Under the pieces are notes generated by a model, which worked only from the letters and a program-made list of their open reading frames with translations, had not been told where the DNA came from and did no database searches. From an uncultured Dorea sp. (GTDB lineage Bacteria; Bacillota; Clostridia; Lachnospirales; Lachnospiraceae), in contig CAJTOH010000054.1 in the NCBI GenBank assembly GCA_910577685.1, positions 1 to 22,109 on the forward strand: a DNA stretch of 22,109 nt, read 5' to 3'. Position 1 is the first letter of the stretch, and each line of letters begins with the position of its first letter. Positions 15,688 to 22,109 of the stretch are shown here, piece by piece. The position numbers and the translations under genes are program-made.

Positions 15688-16191
15688 ATGAAGATTACAC
15701 CAGATGGAGCACAGAAACTAATCCGTTCATTAGAAGAAGAAAAGCAGCAATTGGCAGGAAAGATTGATAAATTATCAACTTTTGTTGTTGCAGTGTCCGA
15801 GGGAAATCCAGAGGAATTGCGACCAGATTTCAAATGTATGGAAACAATCAAGGAAATTGATTGTATTAATGAAAAAATTCGCAAAATTAAGCATAGCCGA
15901 AATATCTTTAACACCACTACTCTTTTACCGGAGGAAGATATTACACTGGATGAAGCACTGATTCTGATGGCTATGCTGAATAAAAATTATGAGTATTATA
16001 TAAAACTTGGCAACAGACAGACGAGAGAACGTAATCGTACAAGTTACGGGAATGAGATTGAATATACCTATACAAATTATGACATTCAGGAAATAAAAAA
16101 CTACGGGAAAAATATGTATGAGAGAATGTTAGAAATCCAGTCTAAATTGAATCTAGTAAACAGTACATATAATTTTGAAGTAGATTTATAA
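15688..16191 (+). CDS. DIP1984-like helical protein
   Basis: A 167-residue, highly charged, helical protein. The order of motifs resembles the DIP1984 (septicolysin-like) family: an N-terminal coiled coil ending in LINEKIRKIKHSRN-type sequence, then ITLDEALILMAMLNKN, then a polar YTNYD segment and a final helix with MLEIQSKLNLVNSTYNFEVDL. The family has no established function. I base this on remembered family pattern, so treat it as tentative. AAAGGAG precedes the ATG. It is downstream of the resolvase gene in the same operon. Confidence 0.6.
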   Translation: MKITPDGAQKLIRSLEEEKQQLAGKIDKLSTFVVAVSEGNPEELRPDFKCMETIKEIDCINEKIRKIKHSRNIFNTTTLLPEEDITLDEALILMAMLNKNYEYYIKLGNRQTRERNRTSYGNEIEYTYTNYDIQEIKNYGKNMYERMLEIQSKLNLVNSTYNFEVDL

Positions 16192-16459
16192 GTATACTTT
16201 TCCGTGAATTGAAATTGATTTATGATAAAACACAGTGGAAACCGAGGCAATGAAGTTTACGTTATTGTTTAGAGTTTACGTAAATGTGCCTATGAGCTTA
16301 TTTCTTATCTGTCATAGTTGAAAGTTAAGAAATCAAAAATCTCAATGGGAAGGAGTCCAAGTCTCCTAAAAGTCATGAATATTTTCAGTTCTAAAAACTT
16401 CTTAATGCCAAGTACGGTTAGCGGCATTTTTCACGTCTTATAATATTGCGGAGGGTTAA
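16192..16459 (+). other. Structured leader region before the phosphatase-like gene
   Basis: No gene is seen in these 268 bases. They hold two copies of GTTTACG (about 16254 and 16272, the second within TTTACGTAAA), the pair ATTTCTTA/TAAGAAAT, a small hairpin AGGAG-TCCAAGT-CTCCT near 16352, and a hairpin AATGCC...GGCATT followed by TTTTT (16404-16432). The last ends close to the GGAGGG ribosome binding site. The layout suggests an attenuated leader or compact operator array. Confidence 0.45.
16404..16432 (+). terminator. Weak terminator or attenuator hairpin
   Basis: Arms AATGCC (16404-16409) and GGCATT (16423-16428) are followed by a short T-run. It stands about 28 bp before the start codon at 16460, so it either ends the resolvase operon or attenuates the next gene. 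Confidence 0.5.
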
Positions 16460-16945
16460 ATGGAGGTCAATATCTATTCAAGAAAAGCTATTGAAAAATT
16501 ATTACAGAGTAATTTCCCCAAAAATGTAGCAGTAATCAGTTTTTATGACCCCGTGAATCGAAGAACGGGGGAAAGAGATAAACCAGTTAATTATTCTCTC
16601 AAAACCGGTCGTGTCTTTCCAGTTGCGATACATGATATTGATTTGGAGATACTTCCCAAATATGGTCTTACATATGATACTTATTTTCCAGAAGCTGATA
16701 ATTTAGCGGAGTTTATTTACAGCGCCTACAATGAGGGTTTGGACATAATTTGCCAGTGTGAATATGGACAGAGCCGGAGCGCCGCCTGTGCTTCAGCAAT
16801 ATTGGAACATTTTTATCAAAACGGCATTTCTGTATTTGCAGATTATCGCTATTATCCGAATCAGATGGTATTTCATAAAGTATTCGACGCCTTGAATCAT
16901 TTGAAAATACAAAATGTATATTATAATACAAACAAAATATTGTAA
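16460..16945 (+). CDS. Cys-X5-Arg phosphatase-like protein (dual-specificity phosphatase fold)
   Basis: A 161-residue cytoplasmic protein with the P-loop IICQCEYGQSRSAA: C100 and R106 form the Cys-X5-Arg signature of protein tyrosine and dual-specificity phosphatases. The preceding beta strand (GLDIICQC) and following helix (AACASAILEHF) fit the fold. The Asp general acid is not assigned; the DID at 59-61 is a candidate. Similar short proteins occur in mobile elements of Firmicutes. Their substrates, protein, nucleotide or lipid, are not known to me. GGAGGG sits just before the ATG. It appears to be a single-gene unit ending in the terminator at 16960. Confidence 0.75.
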   Translation: MEVNIYSRKAIEKLLQSNFPKNVAVISFYDPVNRRTGERDKPVNYSLKTGRVFPVAIHDIDLEILPKYGLTYDTYFPEADNLAEFIYSAYNEGLDIICQCEYGQSRSAACASAILEHFYQNGISVFADYRYYPNQMVFHKVFDALNHLKIQNVYYNTNKIL

Positions 16946-16959
16946 AAAAATGAAATAGA

Positions 16960-16987
16960 AGAACAGTCCTTGTCGGGCTGTTCTTTC
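16960..16987 (+). terminator. Intrinsic terminator after the phosphatase-like gene
   Basis: AGAACAGTCC (16960-16969) pairs fully with GGGCTGTTCT (16975-16984), with one T-G wobble, around a 5-base loop, then TTC follows. Confidence 0.8.
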
Positions 16988-17063
16988 GCTATAGAAAACC
17001 ACTCACTTTTCTTTGTACACACAAAACAAGTTATACAAACTATGAAATCTACATTCTATAAAA

Positions 17064-17094
17064 TTGCACAAAAATATAAGTTTTTTTTGTGCAA
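17064..17094. repeat. 11-bp perfect hairpin in AT-rich region
   Basis: TTGCACAAAAA (17064-17074) and TTTTTGTGCAA (17084-17094) form a perfect inverted repeat with a 9-base loop. It is outside any gene. It could be an operator, a second terminator or part of a replication or recombination control region. Confidence 0.6.
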
Positions 17095-17280
17095 TACGGA
17101 GAAAATCAAAAATAATTGCATGAAAATATATTAATCAAACATTTATATACTTAATTTTTTCTTAATAATTATAAAAAATATGATTTATTTTATTTTTTAT
17201 AATAAATTTCAGAAAATAAATTCTAATAATTATATTTGTCGCTCTATATTTTAACATTATATATAGGTAACTCAATTAGA
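17095..17280. other. Extremely AT-rich intergenic segment with a candidate promoter
   Basis: These 186 bases are almost wholly A and T and hold no gene. A plus-strand promoter candidate is TTGTCG (17236-17241) with TATATA (17260-17265), 18 bp apart, which would drive the genes to the right, including the recombinase. Confidence 0.5.
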
Positions 17281-17295
17281 GGAGGTATCTATAAT

Positions 17296-17313
17296 ATGTA
17301 CAATAGCAGTTAA
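17296..17313 (+). CDS. Possible leader minigene (5 codons)
   Basis: A strong GAGGAGGT at about 17279-17286 is followed by ATG TAC AAT AGC AGT TAA. The frame encodes only MYNSS. So good a ribosome binding site before so short a frame suggests either a leader peptide controlling the genes to the right or the relic of a truncated gene. Confidence 0.35.
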   Translation: MYNSS

Positions 17314-17436
17314 AATACAATAGAAAAACCATCAAAAGGACTATTTCAGATTGTCTTTCTCCTTGTGGGTAATCCGCTAAATCTAAAGGCATCAAACTTC
17401 ATGAACATGAATTGGTTTAGAAAGGATAAAACCCCT

Positions 17437-17733
17437 ATGAGTACAAATATAAAAAATACTTTTTCAAACAATGTTACTATAGAAAAAAGAACGTGCTCTC
17501 ATAGAAATACTTGCGAATATGACAAGCGATATCCCAATAATAATAAGTTAAATATATCTGACAGAGGGTATCTCATGAAGCAGGAAGATTTCCGACGTTT
17601 GGAACGGAAACAAAACGATATGAACGTCACACTGGAATTTCCCAAAAAACCGGAGAACGAAGAAAATATAAAGAGAGAAGTGAAAGGAATTCTCTCTGAC
17701 ATTCTTCAGGAGCATATAACAAAAATTTCTTAG
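17437..17733 (+). CDS. Small charged protein upstream of the recombinase (candidate directionality factor)
   Basis: A 98-residue, very polar protein I do not recognise. The N-terminus contains two Cys (TCSHRNTCEYDKRYP) that could bind metal only with another partner. The C-terminal half (MKQEDFRRLERKQNDMNVTLEFP...) is helical and acidic-basic. ATG 17437 is chosen for AAAGGA 10 bases upstream. A longer form from a GTG at 17365 and a shorter one from ATG 17575, which has CAGAGGG before it, are both possible. Its place 76 bp before a large serine recombinase fits an excision-directing partner, but this is inference from position alone. Confidence 0.55.
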   Translation: MSTNIKNTFSNNVTIEKRTCSHRNTCEYDKRYPNNNKLNISDRGYLMKQEDFRRLERKQNDMNVTLEFPKKPENEENIKREVKGILSDILQEHITKIS

Positions 17734-17809
17734 TTGCAAAAGGGGCGGTAAAACTCATTTCAGCTTCCTCTTTACGAAAATAATTAAAAATAGCAAAAAA
17801 GGAGACACA

Positions 17810-19540
17810 ATGAATACAAATACAAATTTACTTTCAGGAGAAATTCATAAAAAACGAATCAGAATATTGTTACGTGTAAGTTCAGACCAACAATTAGAAT
17901 CTGACGGAGATTTAACCGTACAAAGGCAACTTATTATGGAGTATGTAAAATCTCATTCAAATTGGATTTTAGACAGTAAGGAATACTTTGAAGGAAGCAA
18001 CAGCGGATATAAAAATTCTGTTGCAGACAGGGAAATTTTACAGAAGGCATATCATGATGCCGAAAACCACGAATACGATATATTAGTTGTATACAAAGAT
18101 GACCGAATCGGGCGAAGAATGTGGGAAATAGGCGGTTATATTATGTCTTTAAAAAATCTCGGCGTAGATGTATATACAGTAAAAGACGGCTGTATTTCTC
18201 CGGGAAATGATGATATTATGGGACAGATGATGTTAGCATTGCGATATGGAAACGCACAAAAAAGCAGTGCTGATACAGGAATGAGAGTAAAAGACACTGC
18301 AAAAAAATTAGTTCAGTCAGGAAAATTTATGGGAGGGAAAGCTCCCTATGGATACACATTAGAACACTCCGGCGAAATCAGCAAGCATGGACGGGCTTTA
18401 AAGCATTTAGTTATATCCCCCGAACGTTCAGATGTTGTTAAATACATCTATGAATTGTCATTAAACCTAGAATATGGCTCGACTAAAATTGCAAAAACAT
18501 TGAATACAACTGAACGATATAAAAACCTTGCGCCGAACGATGTTTGGAAAAGCGGTACAATTGCCAGTATCCTCACCAATCCTATCTATGCAGGCTATAC
18601 CGCCTATAACCGCAGAGAGCGCTTAAACGGAAGACACCGCAATTTAGACAGCAGTGAATGGATTCTTTCAGATAAACCCAATCCTGACCTTGTAATCATT
18701 GATGAAGATACATGGAAAAGAGTACAGAAAAAGCGCGAACTAAGAAGCAATAAGTATACGAAATCTCCTAAAAATCAAGATGTGACCGTACTGAAACGAA
18801 ACGACGGTATGCTGTCTCTCGTAGATGTTTTACACTGCGGTTACTGTGGCTGCAAGATGGTAAACGGCAGTAAATACAATTACTGGACTATCAAAGGAAC
18901 TGGAGAGCGAAGAAAAAGCAAAATAGCCATTTACAAATGTCAGAATGCCTGGCAGGGTGTCCCTCACGATAAGACAAAGCAATACAGAGCAGATGTGATT
19001 GAACCGATTGTATATGAAGCATTAGCCGAGTATATCAGCAAGTTACAGGAGAATGAGAACATTTATGAACAGATTACTGCAAATAACAATGTAGAAAAAA
19101 AGAGAAAGGAACGGGATTTAGAGATAGCAAGAAAAGACCTTGAAAAAATCAGGCGTGACATCCATATCATGGAAGAGCATATTCCTGAAGCTATGACAGG
19201 AGAATACGCGTTATCATTAGAAAAACTGAATCGCCTTATCGACAAGAAAACCGAACAGGAGAAAGAACAAATGTCAGTAGTAAAAGAAAAAGAAACAATA
19301 TTACAAAACACCACTGTTACCGCAAAGGATTGGGAAGATATCAGACATCAGATACCAACCTGGAAGGAAATGTTTCTTCATGCAGATACAGCTACGAAAC
19401 GCGTACTGGTAAATAAACTGATTGAACGTATTGACATCACCAGAGAAAGGCTGGTTGTCCGGTTTAAAATCAGCTTAAACGAGTTCCTTCCCCAGTCCCG
19501 AATCAGTAATAACGAAGTGGTATCGGAATCAGGGATATGA
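17810..19540 (+). CDS. Large serine recombinase (integrase of the element)
   Basis: A 576-residue site-specific recombinase. The resolvase-like catalytic domain begins RIRILLRVSSDQQ with S24 as nucleophile; VVYKDDRIGRR and the E-helix follow. The recombinase domain (KAPYGYTLEHSG...IYAGYTAYNRR) covers about 177-267. The zinc ribbon has C343, C346 and later C377. A coiled coil lies at about 425-500. It should catalyse attP x attB integration with a GT crossover. Codon 571 spans the attR core, and residues 571-576 and the stop are encoded by host DNA. In the excised circle the frame would run to 603 residues. GGAG precedes the ATG. Confidence 0.93.
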   Translation: MNTNTNLLSGEIHKKRIRILLRVSSDQQLESDGDLTVQRQLIMEYVKSHSNWILDSKEYFEGSNSGYKNSVADREILQKAYHDAENHEYDILVVYKDDRIGRRMWEIGGYIMSLKNLGVDVYTVKDGCISPGNDDIMGQMMLALRYGNAQKSSADTGMRVKDTAKKLVQSGKFMGGKAPYGYTLEHSGEISKHGRALKHLVISPERSDVVKYIYELSLNLEYGSTKIAKTLNTTERYKNLAPNDVWKSGTIASILTNPIYAGYTAYNRRERLNGRHRNLDSSEWILSDKPNPDLVIIDEDTWKRVQKKRELRSNKYTKSPKNQDVTVLKRNDGMLSLVDVLHCGYCGCKMVNGSKYNYWTIKGTGERRKSKIAIYKCQNAWQGVPHDKTKQYRADVIEPIVYEALAEYISKLQENENIYEQITANNNVEKKRKERDLEIARKDLEKIRRDIHIMEEHIPEAMTGEYALSLEKLNRLIDKKTEQEKEQMSVVKEKETILQNTTVTAKDWEDIRHQIPTWKEMFLHADTATKRVLVNKLIERIDITRERLVVRFKISLNEFLPQSRISNNEVVSESGI

Positions 19541-19545
19541 GTTTA
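19497..19545 (+). other. attR, right junction of the integrated element
   Basis: GAATCAGTAATAACGAAGTG (19500-19519) is the right end of the element. TGGT at 19518-19521 is shared with attL, with GT at 19520-19521 as the likely core. The host frame continues TAT CGG AAT CAG from 19521. The junction lies inside the recombinase coding sequence. Confidence 0.85.
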
Positions 19546-20105
19546 CGATTACCTCGTCTACCGCTTTCGATCATAAGTGGATTCCGGAGAGGAATATTTT
19601 TGATACCATATCGGTGATTGTGGATGAGTTGTTTGCGGATTATCTGTCGCGGCCCAATGTGAAACAGCCGATATTGACGCAGTATTGTGATGGGAGACAG
19701 GTGCAGTGTCCAAACTGGATGACTCAATGGGGCAGTAAATCTCTGGGCGATCAAGGCTATTCTCCCATAGAGATTCTGCGGTACTTCTACGGCGACAATA
19801 TGTACATTAACAGCGCCGAGGCCATTTCCGGGATCCCCTCCTCCTGGCCGGGATACAATCTGGAAAACGGATCCAGCGGCAGCAAGGTCCGCCAGATTCA
19901 GGAACAGATCAATGTAATCGCCGGAGCCTATCCGGCAATCCCAAGGCTCGAGGTTGACGGAATCTACGGTCCTGCCACCGCTGCCGCGGTCAGCAAATTC
20001 CAGTCCGTATTTGGATTGCCGGCGACCGGAGTCACAGATTATAAGACATGGTATAAGATTTCCGAAATCTACGTGGGAGTATCACGGATTGCGGAATTGA
20101 CATAG
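19521..20105 (+). CDS. SpoIID/LytB-like protein, 3' part with peptidoglycan-binding domain
   Basis: This is the 194-residue remainder of the gene interrupted at 8287. It has no start of its own at the junction; a GTG at 19614 is the first candidate. YRNQGYEFTITSSTAFDH and DGRQVQCPNWMTQWGSKSLGDQGYSPIEILRYFYG complete the SpoIID/LytB domain; TQWG is the equivalent of the MSQWG motif. From GSSGSKVRQIQEQIN to TGVTDYKTWYKISEIYVG is a PG_binding_1 repeat that should hold the protein to cell-wall or cortex glycan. Joined to the first part it gives a 421-residue frame without stops or shifts, so neither half has decayed. The TAG stop is the first three bases of the palindromic repeat that follows. 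Confidence 0.85.
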   Translation, partial: YRNQGYEFTITSSTAFDHKWIPERNIFDTISVIVDELFADYLSRPNVKQPILTQYCDGRQVQCPNWMTQWGSKSLGDQGYSPIEILRYFYGDNMYINSAEAISGIPSSWPGYNLENGSSGSKVRQIQEQINVIAGAYPAIPRLEVDGIYGPATAAAVSKFQSVFGLPATGVTDYKTWYKISEIYVGVSRIAELT

Positions 20106-20257
20106 TGTCTGCATTATATTCCGGCTAACCTCCTTGTCTAAATTTTCATCAGACGATATTGTCGGCGGTCAACGATGCCGCCGCATCGCCTCCCTTCTCG
20201 GCCTTGCTGATGAAAATTTATTCTGTGGAGTTTCGCCGGATATAATGCAGTACACTA
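20103..20257. repeat. Palindromic MITE-like repeat containing copy 2 of the 42-nt unit
   Basis: The ends TAGTGTCTGCATTATAT (from 20103) and ATATAATGCAGTACACTA (to 20257) are inverted with one gap. Both arms then share CCGGC, an AA-CTCC block and AAATTTTCATCAG. The right arm 20207-20248 is 40/42 identical, in reverse complement, to 2196-2237. A small GC-rich hairpin (CGGCGG...CCGCCG, about 20163-20183) sits in the centre. There is no coding capacity, so it could be a non-autonomous mobile repeat or an RNA hairpin acting as 3' end. Confidence 0.8.
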
Positions 20258-20327
20258 GCGTACGCGAAGAGGGGTATTCTTTTATACAAAAACCGTCAAC
20301 GTATATTAATAATTAACGGTGATTAAC

Positions 20328-20354
20328 CGATATATAAATTGACAATATATATCG
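20328..20354. promoter_or_regulatory. Operator-like dyad before the BlaI-type gene
   Basis: CGATATATA (20328-20336) and TATATATCG (20346-20354) form a perfect 9-bp inverted repeat around AATTGACAA. It ends 16 bases before the start codon, overlapping the promoter and leader region, as expected for autorepression by a BlaI/MecI-type dimer. The exact -10 and -35 were not settled. Confidence 0.7.
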
Positions 20355-20370
20355 AAAGGAAGGAAACGGT

Positions 20371-20796
20371 ATGGCAAAGGAAGAGATTACGCCAAGTGAA
20401 TGGCAGATCATGGAAGTCCTGTGGGCGTGCGGGGAGCCTTTGACATCCTCCGAGGTCTACAAAAGGATGCAGGGAAATGTGGATATGTCGATGAGGATGG
20501 TGCGGGTGCTGATGAACCGTCTGAATCAGAAGGATGTCCTCGGCTACACGGTGGATGAGCGTGATTCGAGGGTTTACCACTATTATGCGCAGAAGACAAG
20601 GGAGGAATGTGAGAAAGAGAAAAGCAGGAAATTTGTGGACAGCTACTTTTCCGGCAATGGTACAAATGCAATGGCGGCGCTACTGCAGAGCTTTACCTTG
20701 ACAGATGAACAGATTAAGGAGTTGGAGGATATTTTGGAGAAAAGCAGGGATCGTGGGACGGAATCCGCAGATAAAGTGGGTGGTAATGATGCCTGA
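20371..20796 (+). CDS. BlaI/MecI/CopY family transcriptional repressor
   Basis: A 141-residue repressor with the family's N-terminal winged helix: ITPSEWQIMEVLWACGEPLTSSEVYKRM, and MRMVRVLMNRLNQKDVLGYTVDERDSRVYHYYA as recognition helix and wing. The C-terminal part (residues 85-125) is the helical dimerisation domain, which the partner protease usually cleaves. No Cys pair for copper sensing is present, so a CopY role is unlikely. AAGGAAGG precedes the ATG. It overlaps the M56 protease gene, the normal pairing. Confidence 0.92.
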   Translation: MAKEEITPSEWQIMEVLWACGEPLTSSEVYKRMQGNVDMSMRMVRVLMNRLNQKDVLGYTVDERDSRVYHYYAQKTREECEKEKSRKFVDSYFSGNGTNAMAALLQSFTLTDEQIKELEDILEKSRDRGTESADKVGGNDA

Positions 20797-22036
20797 CTGG
20801 TCACAGATTGGCAGCCTCTTGGATTTCTGTGCGGTATATTATACTACCCAGCTTGTGCGGTGTGCGGTATTTTCCTTTGTGCTGATTGGGCTTGTTATGC
20901 TGCTGCGGAAGGCAGTTTTTTCGGAACGGACTTTCTTAAGGGGCTTGTTATGGTCGTCTTTCCTCCTCATCCCATTTCTTGGAAAGCTGAGGCTGTTTTA
21001 TGAAAATAAGGCTGTTGTAAACATGACGTGGCGGCTGACGGAGGCAACCATGTCGTGGATCTGGGCCGACCGTATTTATATAGCGGGTATTTTTGCAGCC
21101 GGGGTGTGCATATTCGGGAAACGGCTGCGCCTTTGGAAGTCGGTTGCCGGGATGGAAAGGATTTGTCCGGATAATATCATGGTCAGTGTTACGGACATGA
21201 ACGTCACACCGTTTACCGTGGGGGTGTTTGCACCGAAGATTGTCATTCCAAAGGTAATGCTGGAGTGCTGCGGCAGAGATGAATTAAAGGCTGTCATTCA
21301 GCACGAGCGGACACATATCCGTTTGGGGCATTTATGGTTTGGGTTTGCATGGGACATCCTGCGGTGCCTTTTATGGGTGAACCCGTTCCTGACAGTATTC
21401 CAGAAACATTTCAGGGCAGACATGGAAGATATCTGTGACAGGGTGTGTATACAGAACAGTGGGAAGACGGCGCATGAATATGGAATGGTATTGGTGAAAA
21501 CCTTGAAACTGCTGCGGTCCGGCTCAGAGGGAACGCCGTCTGCCGTTACCTATGCGGGGGAAAGGGAATTTGCAGACATGAAAAGGCGGATGGGGAAGAT
21601 TGCAGGTTTCCGCCCATACCGGAAAAAAATGTGTATGTGCATGGCAGTGATTCTGGCAGCGGCAGTAGGTGCGGTATTACTCTTTATACATAGTTGTTCT
21701 TATGGCAAATGCAGGGAAGATGAAAATATATTGGTGTATGAGTATAAGGATGGAGAAAGCATTACCATTTCAAATCATGATACCAGCCTGAATCAGATGA
21801 TTTCTTATGATGACAGATATGTTTATGTAGACAGGGAGACATTTGAAGCACTTTTGAGAAAAAACAATGCGAGGGGACAGATTTTTATTGTCTTTGGAGG
21901 ATTATATAAACTTCCCGGTTTTTTATGCGGAGGGCAGTCATGTTTATATGAAACTGATTCAGCGGATGAGGTAGTCCGGATTCCATACACACGGCAAAAG
22001 GACGATTGGGTGATGGCGCTGTTCAAAATAATATAG
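20789..22036 (+). CDS. M56 family (BlaR1-like) membrane metallopeptidase
   Basis: A 415-residue sensor-protease. Membrane segments are at about 22-40, 50-65, 95-110 and 283-301. The zinc motif HERTH is at 172-176 in the cytoplasmic loop, with DMEDICD downstream providing further acidic ligands. The external C-terminal domain is only about 114 residues, far shorter than the penicillin-binding sensor of BlaR1, and lacks its SxxK-type motif. The signal is therefore probably not a beta-lactam bound covalently. ATG 20789 has GGGTGG 5 bases upstream; ATG 20786 is an alternative. It overlaps the repressor gene by 8 bp. On activation it should lead to cleavage of the repressor. No beta-lactamase gene is in view. 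Confidence 0.88.
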   Translation: MPDWSQIGSLLDFCAVYYTTQLVRCAVFSFVLIGLVMLLRKAVFSERTFLRGLLWSSFLLIPFLGKLRLFYENKAVVNMTWRLTEATMSWIWADRIYIAGIFAAGVCIFGKRLRLWKSVAGMERICPDNIMVSVTDMNVTPFTVGVFAPKIVIPKVMLECCGRDELKAVIQHERTHIRLGHLWFGFAWDILRCLLWVNPFLTVFQKHFRADMEDICDRVCIQNSGKTAHEYGMVLVKTLKLLRSGSEGTPSAVTYAGEREFADMKRRMGKIAGFRPYRKKMCMCMAVILAAAVGAVLLFIHSCSYGKCREDENILVYEYKDGESITISNHDTSLNQMISYDDRYVYVDRETFEALLRKNNARGQIFIVFGGLYKLPGFLCGGQSCLYETDSADEVVRIPYTRQKDDWVMALFKII

Positions 22037-22109
22037 GTAAAAGGAATTATATTTTGGTAGTGTAAAGTAGCCTATGAAAAACTGGAGTCAAAAAAATAGG
22101 CTCCATTAG
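22037..22109. other. Window end after the M56 gene
   Basis: These 73 bases contain a 7-bp pair AGCCTAT (22069-22075) / ATAGGCT (22096-22102) with an A-rich loop and no T-run. No gene is supported. The segment may be the edge of a further repeat or insertion sequence outside the window. Confidence 0.3.

Larger units (their letters stand above)
8287..19519 (+). mobile_element. 11.2-kb serine-recombinase integrative element (satellite-like)
   Basis: The boundaries come from the split SpoIID-like gene, which reads through perfectly once this segment is removed. The element length is 11,233 bp with one copy of the GT core. Its base composition is clearly more AT-rich than the flanks. It encodes a large serine recombinase, a VapE-like primase-helicase, a divergent Xre switch, a PIN-domain pair, a HhH-GPD protein, a small resolvase and several unknowns. 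I see no virion, packaging, relaxase or type IV secretion genes, so transfer would need a helper. A phage satellite or a reduced conjugative or mobilisable island are the two likely origins. Confidence 0.85.

Noticed and set aside
8287..19519. Intact prophage
   Set aside because: No capsid, portal, tail, terminase or lysis genes are visible, and the length is too short.
8287..19519. CRISPR array or tRNA/rRNA genes in the element
   Set aside because: No regularly spaced repeats and no cloverleaf or rRNA sequences were seen. Integration is in a protein gene, not a tRNA.
20134..20316. 60-codon plus-strand frame
   Set aside because: It lies within the palindromic repeat and has no ribosome binding site.
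20339..20370. TTGACA at 20339 as -35 of the BlaI gene
   Set aside because: The matching -10 would fall in the ribosome binding site and start codon; the hexamer is the centre of the operator dyad.
22050..22109. Terminus of an insertion sequence at the window end
   Set aside because: The 7-bp inverted pair and the TAGTGTAAAG-like string are suggestive, but no transposase or second end is in view.

Overview
The window looks like the chromosome of a spore-forming member of the Clostridia, most likely a gut Lachnospiraceae. This rests on the gene order frr-uppS-cdsA-dxr-rseP, strong AGGAGG-type ribosome binding sites, moderate GC in the backbone, and a SpoIID-domain gene. No 16S or other marker is present, so the genus is not certain.

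Layout. (1) 51-4544, plus strand: a housekeeping block for ribosome recycling, undecaprenyl diphosphate synthesis, CDP-diacylglycerol synthesis, the MEP isoprenoid pathway and a site-2 protease. (2) 4560-6165: a MerR-family regulator with a 19-bp-spacer promoter, followed by an aldo/keto reductase with a ferredoxin-like tail. A strong terminator follows. (3) 6233-7456, minus strand: a membrane-anchored transglutaminase-like protein. (4) 7607-8287 and 19521-20105: the two halves of one gene, a SpoIID/LytB-like protein with a C-terminal peptidoglycan-binding domain. (5) 8287-19519: an AT-rich integrated element of 11,233 bp that splits that gene. (6) 20106-22109: a palindromic repeat, then a BlaI-like repressor and an M56 (BlaR1-like) membrane protease.

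The inserted element. The host reading frame runs to a TGG codon at 8285-8287 and resumes exactly with TAT at 19521, restoring an intact 421-codon frame. Both junctions share TGGT. Joining the element ends gives a near-palindromic attP with GT at its centre, as expected for a large serine recombinase. Such a recombinase is encoded at the right end. The element has a VapE-like primase-helicase, two divergent Xre-type regulators with matching operators, a PIN-domain protein with a small partner, a HhH-GPD/4Fe-4S protein paired with a membrane coiled-coil protein, a decayed leucine-rich-repeat gene, a small serine resolvase, a DIP1984-like coiled-coil protein, a Cys-X5-Arg phosphatase-like protein, and a small gene just before the recombinase. 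I see no capsid, portal, terminase, relaxase or conjugation genes. It therefore resembles a phage satellite or small integrative element more than a prophage or ICE.

Main points of interest. The element interrupts a probable sporulation gene with a cleanly reversible junction, which recalls skin-type intervening elements. The recombinase frame crosses the attachment site, so its C-terminus differs between integrated and circular forms. The Xre/HhH-GPD/membrane-protein cassette is not one I recognise as a described system. A 42-nt repeat recurs at 40/42 identity directly after two unrelated stop codons.
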